8,496 bases of DNA from Victivallaceae bacterium. Lineage in GTDB: Bacteria > Verrucomicrobiota > Lentisphaeria > Victivallales > Victivallaceae. The stretch lies in NCBI GenBank assembly GCA_028717165.1, contig JAQUOK010000097.1:1-8496 (forward strand). The letters run 5' to 3'. The position numbers were made by a program, and so were the translations under genes. Positions 6,739 through 8,496 of the stretch are shown one piece after another (within the stretch, counting starts at the first letter, position 1; each line of letters opens with the position of its first letter). The notes below the pieces were generated by a model. That model did no database searches, was not told the origin of the DNA, and worked only from the letters and a program-made list of their open reading frames with translations.

Positions 6739-8028
6739 TCACTTCCCGGCTTTGCTTTTAGCGGCTTCCGCTTTTGCCAGTTTACCCTGGATGTCCTTCT
6801 GCAGATCTTCAAGTTTGCTTATTCCGGTATTGTACAGATGGAACACTCGCATAAAGTTGCTGATTTTGACTTTATCGCTGCGCTTTTCGGAGCCGAGATT
6901 CAATTGTCCGGAAATATATTCAAGAGTTCGTTTATAGCCTTCCGGGTCATTGGCCAGGCACAAACATACCAGAATTTTAGGATAAACAACTCCGCCCGTA
7001 ACAAAACGGTCATCGCGGTGATTTTTCAGAAATACTTTCAGTTCTTCAGTATATTCAGTTGACCTCGAAGTACTTATGGTATCCATTAAGACGCTGTACA
7101 AAAGAAAATGCCTTTTGTCTTTCTCGGCAGTAAGGAAATTCTTAATGAACATCCGGCCTTTTTTGTTGGCGGAAGAACAAAGAACGGGAATAAAATAAAT
7201 CAACTCCTGCCTGTCAGCCGGTTTGAAGTATTTCATGGCCTGTGCAGTGTAAGCCGGATTTTTCACCATCCTGCGCGAGTTCATCAAAGCAAAGCTGCGG
7301 AGTTTTTCATCCGCAAGCCATAAAACCATCAGTTTTTCAAACTTTTCCCTGTCTTTTTTGAAAAAAATTTCTCCAGCCATTGTACTGAGCCTTGAGTCCT
7401 TTAAAGCCGCTTCAAAAACAGCAATGCTGTTGTAAAAATTGCTCCGTGCAAGTTGATACAACAGCAATCTTCTGAAGCTGACCGTCATATTCTTCTGCGC
7501 GTAGACCGCTGCCCAGAAATTGCACTCTTTTTTAGACATGGAACGGCTGAACTCCCCAATAAGGACCAGACGGGCCAGACAGGGGAACGCCAGAGAAGCG
7601 CAGCTTTCTTCGCAAAGCGTTTTTTTCAGGAAGGCTGTTTCCTCCTCCGGTTTAAGCTTTTTATATTGTTCTATAAGTTCCTTATATTTTCCGGTATTTC
7701 CGGGTTCCATTGCCGGAATACTGTAATTCCGGCCGCTGATCTCATAAACGGTATCCTTTTTCTTAAGGGGCACCAAATAATCTCCCGGAGTTCTAAACTG
7801 CCAAATAGTCCAGAGCGGGAAAGTCAACTTCGCATCAGTTTTTTTACCGGAAAGCAACCCGGTAAGTTTTAAATCATTGCCGCGTTTCCGGGAGTTGACA
7901 ATCCCGATTTCCTCAGCGTCAGCAGCAGCCTGCCAGAAATTATTATGTTCCGGAATTTTATTTTCGGCTCCGGTCAAACAGCCGCTTACTAAACAAACAA
8001 TGAACAGAACACGCCGGAAAAACGCCAT
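6739..8028 (-). CDS. Predicted lipoprotein with helical repeat-like body, function unknown
   Basis: Predicted exported lipoprotein; family not recognised. I place the start at the ATG at 8028, because AGGAG lies 8 nt upstream of it. The ATG at 8034 would be only 2 nt from that site, though it gives the longest frame (431 residues). The 429-residue product starts MAFFRRVLFIVCLVSGC, a short lipoprotein signal with lipobox LVSGC and Cys17. A part with beta-strand character follows (about 50-105, including LKLTGLLSG and FPLWTIWQFRTPGDYLVPL, then TVYEI). The body (about 115-400) is almost wholly helical, with regularly spaced amphipathic helices suggestive of HEAT/TPR-like repeats, although no repeat consensus is clear. 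The C-terminus is Ala/Lys-rich (KLAKAEAAKSKAGK). It ends exactly against the convergent plus-strand gene without any spacer. A periplasmic scaffold or binding role is conceivable but is guesswork. Confidence 0.85.
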   Translation of the reverse strand: MAFFRRVLFIVCLVSGCLTGAENKIPEHNNFWQAAADAEEIGIVNSRKRGNDLKLTGLLSGKKTDAKLTFPLWTIWQFRTPGDYLVPLKKKDTVYEISGRNYSIPAMEPGNTGKYKELIEQYKKLKPEEETAFLKKTLCEESCASLAFPCLARLVLIGEFSRSMSKKECNFWAAVYAQKNMTVSFRRLLLYQLARSNFYNSIAVFEAALKDSRLSTMAGEIFFKKDREKFEKLMVLWLADEKLRSFALMNSRRMVKNPAYTAQAMKYFKPADRQELIYFIPVLCSSANKKGRMFIKNFLTAEKDKRHFLLYSVLMDTISTSRSTEYTEELKVFLKNHRDDRFVTGGVVYPKILVCLCLANDPEGYKRTLEYISGQLNLGSEKRSDKVKISNFMRVFHLYNTGISKLEDLQKDIQGKLAKAEAAKSKAGK

Positions 8029-8068
8029 AACCATATCTCCTGTAATTAAAGTTAAAAATTTTCTTAAG

Positions 8069-8098
8069 ATAATATAAATAAGCCGCCGTTAAAGTAAA
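8069..8098 (-). promoter_or_regulatory. Candidate promoter of the lipoprotein gene
   Basis: Read on the minus strand: TTTACT (8098-8093, four of six to TTGACA), an 18-nt spacer, then TATTAT (8074-8069, five of six to TATAAT). The implied leader is about 35 nt and contains the AGGAG site that selects the ATG at 8028. The surrounding DNA is AT-rich, so chance matches are likely to be frequent. Confidence 0.4.
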
Positions 8099-8106
8099 AA
8101 CAATAA

Positions 8107-8118
8107 ATTTTATAAAAT
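8107..8118. repeat. Perfect 12-bp AT palindrome
   Basis: ATTTTATAAAAT is identical on both strands and lies just upstream of the candidate promoter of the lipoprotein gene. It could bind a dimeric regulator, but such palindromes are easily formed by chance in DNA this AT-rich. Confidence 0.25.
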
Positions 8119-8140
8119 AAATATGAAAATACGGTCAGAA

Positions 8141-8284
8141 GGACGGCCCCGACAAAGTCATTGTTTGAGAAAATGGGACTTTTGAGACACTTGGGACGCT
8201 TGGGACTTTGAGGTTAAATTCAAAAGTCTCAACCGTCCCGGGAGTCCCAATCGCTGTCAAGCAGGACTTTTGTCGGCCTCGTCC
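8141..8284. repeat. Structured repeat element with terminal inverted repeats and internal 9-bp units
   Basis: The ends are imperfect inverted repeats of about 20 bp: left GGACGGCCCCGACAAAGTC (8141-8159), right GGACTTTTGTCGGCCTCGTCC (8264-8284), differing by three bases and one indel. Inside are four 9-bp units of form TGGGACNNT (8174-8209: TGGGACTTT, TGAGACACT, TGGGACGCT, TGGGACTTT). Three further units lie in the opposite orientation (8223-8249). The last three left units pair with the right units as a 27-bp stem with a few mismatches around a 13-nt loop (8210-8222). A competing hairpin, TCGGCCT/AGGCCGA (8273-8279 with 8294-8300), overlaps the right end. No target-site duplication or transposase is visible. 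It could be a non-autonomous mobile element, a dispersed palindromic repeat, or a structured RNA. Confidence 0.7.
8174..8209. repeat. Four tandem 9-bp TGGGAC units
   Basis: Exact 9-bp periodicity: TGGGACTTT, TGAGACACT, TGGGACGCT, TGGGACTTT, with the TGxGAC core kept in all four. Because the unit is a multiple of three, the minus strand reads a Val-Pro-Ser-type repeat (KVPSVPSVSKVP) within an open frame from 8344 to 8135. I do not call that frame a gene. Confidence 0.75.
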
Positions 8285-8496
8285 AGAAAATATAGGCCGA
8301 AAAACCTGCACATAGCGTGAAAATAGTGAGGCTATACTATACAAGAGTGGCGTCTATGCGAAAAGAAAAGTAATCGGTCAGTAACCACGCCTCAATTCTT
8401 GCGGCCTCAAAACGAGGCGAAACTGGTGGCGTTCGCTTGCGTGCATTCAAGGTTTTTACATAAAATATGAGCTAATGAGCCTGTTTTATAGGCGGA
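8285..8496. other. Non-coding or unassigned end region with several small hairpins
   Basis: No gene is supported. Visible structure includes GCCTC-AAAAC-GAGGC (8404-8418), an alternative pairing of CGCCTC (8388-8393) with GAGGCG (8414-8419), ATAGC/GCTAT (8312-8316 with 8331-8335) and GCCT/AGGC (8479-8493). The minus strand has an open frame from 8471 to 8337 (44 codons, reading ...TPPVSPRFEAARIEAW...). It has no ATG and no ribosome site, only a TTG at 8450. The stretch may continue the repeat element or be its flank. Confidence 0.4.

Noticed and set aside
7453..7872. Plus-strand open frame of 139 codons
   Set aside because: It is antisense to the lipoprotein gene, which has a signal, lipobox, promoter candidate and good ribosome site.
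8174..8249. CRISPR-like array
   Set aside because: The repeated units are 9 bp, contiguous and inverted in the second half; there are no spacers and no cas genes.
8135..8344. Minus-strand frame of 69 codons containing a Val-Pro-Ser repeat
   Set aside because: It starts at TTG without a ribosome site and coincides with the palindromic element and its 9-bp units; the peptide repeat is better explained by the DNA repeat.
8385..8496. tRNA or other known RNA gene
   Set aside because: The hairpins are short and no cloverleaf, T-loop or anticodon arm could be assembled.

Overview
The window carries one clear multi-gene system plus an accessory-looking flank. Base composition is intermediate, with AT-rich intergenic stretches. 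The secretion genes follow the pilM-N-O-P-Q order with a PilM-PilN fusion, and next to them lie secreted or membrane proteins that I do not recognise. This is compatible with a Gram-negative-type (diderm) bacterium. The style reminds me of the PVC group, possibly Lentisphaerae, but that is an impression and no marker gene in the window settles it.

Minus strand, 5843 down to 1: a tightly packed operon for an envelope-spanning type II secretion / type IV pilus-class machine. In transcription order it encodes a PilM-PilN fusion equivalent to GspL, a PilO/GspM-like bitopic protein, a GspC/PilP-like inner-membrane protein, a GspD-type secretin with an N-terminal lipoprotein signal, and a GspE/PilB-type assembly ATPase cut off by the window edge just after Walker A. 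Three of the four junctions overlap (4, 4 and 10 nt) and the fourth is a 27-nt gap, so the genes are almost certainly co-transcribed and translationally coupled. The ATPase would power the machine through the cytoplasmic GspL-like protein. The GspL- and GspM-like proteins form the inner-membrane platform, the GspC/PilP-like protein links it to the secretin, and the secretin is the outer-membrane pore. No pseudopilin, GspF/PilC or prepilin peptidase gene lies inside the window.

5844-6159: a divergent intergenic region with a good sigma70-like promoter for the plus-strand gene, weaker promoter candidates for the secretion operon, a 10-bp dyad, and a small open frame ending 6 nt before the first secretion gene.

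6160-6738 (plus): a small four-helix membrane protein built from two copies of a WW-x-(F/Y)FWR-type unit. It is followed with no spacer by a convergent gene (8028-6739, minus) for a predicted lipoprotein with a beta-rich N-terminal part and a long helical body. Neither is assigned a function.

8035-8496: no confident gene. It holds the promoter of the lipoprotein gene and then a structured element of about 145 bp (8141-8284). The element has imperfect terminal inverted repeats and internal 9-bp tandem units arranged head to head so that they fold into a long stem. Further hairpins and an open minus-strand frame follow to the window end. This looks like a dispersed repeat element and is the least explained DNA in the window.
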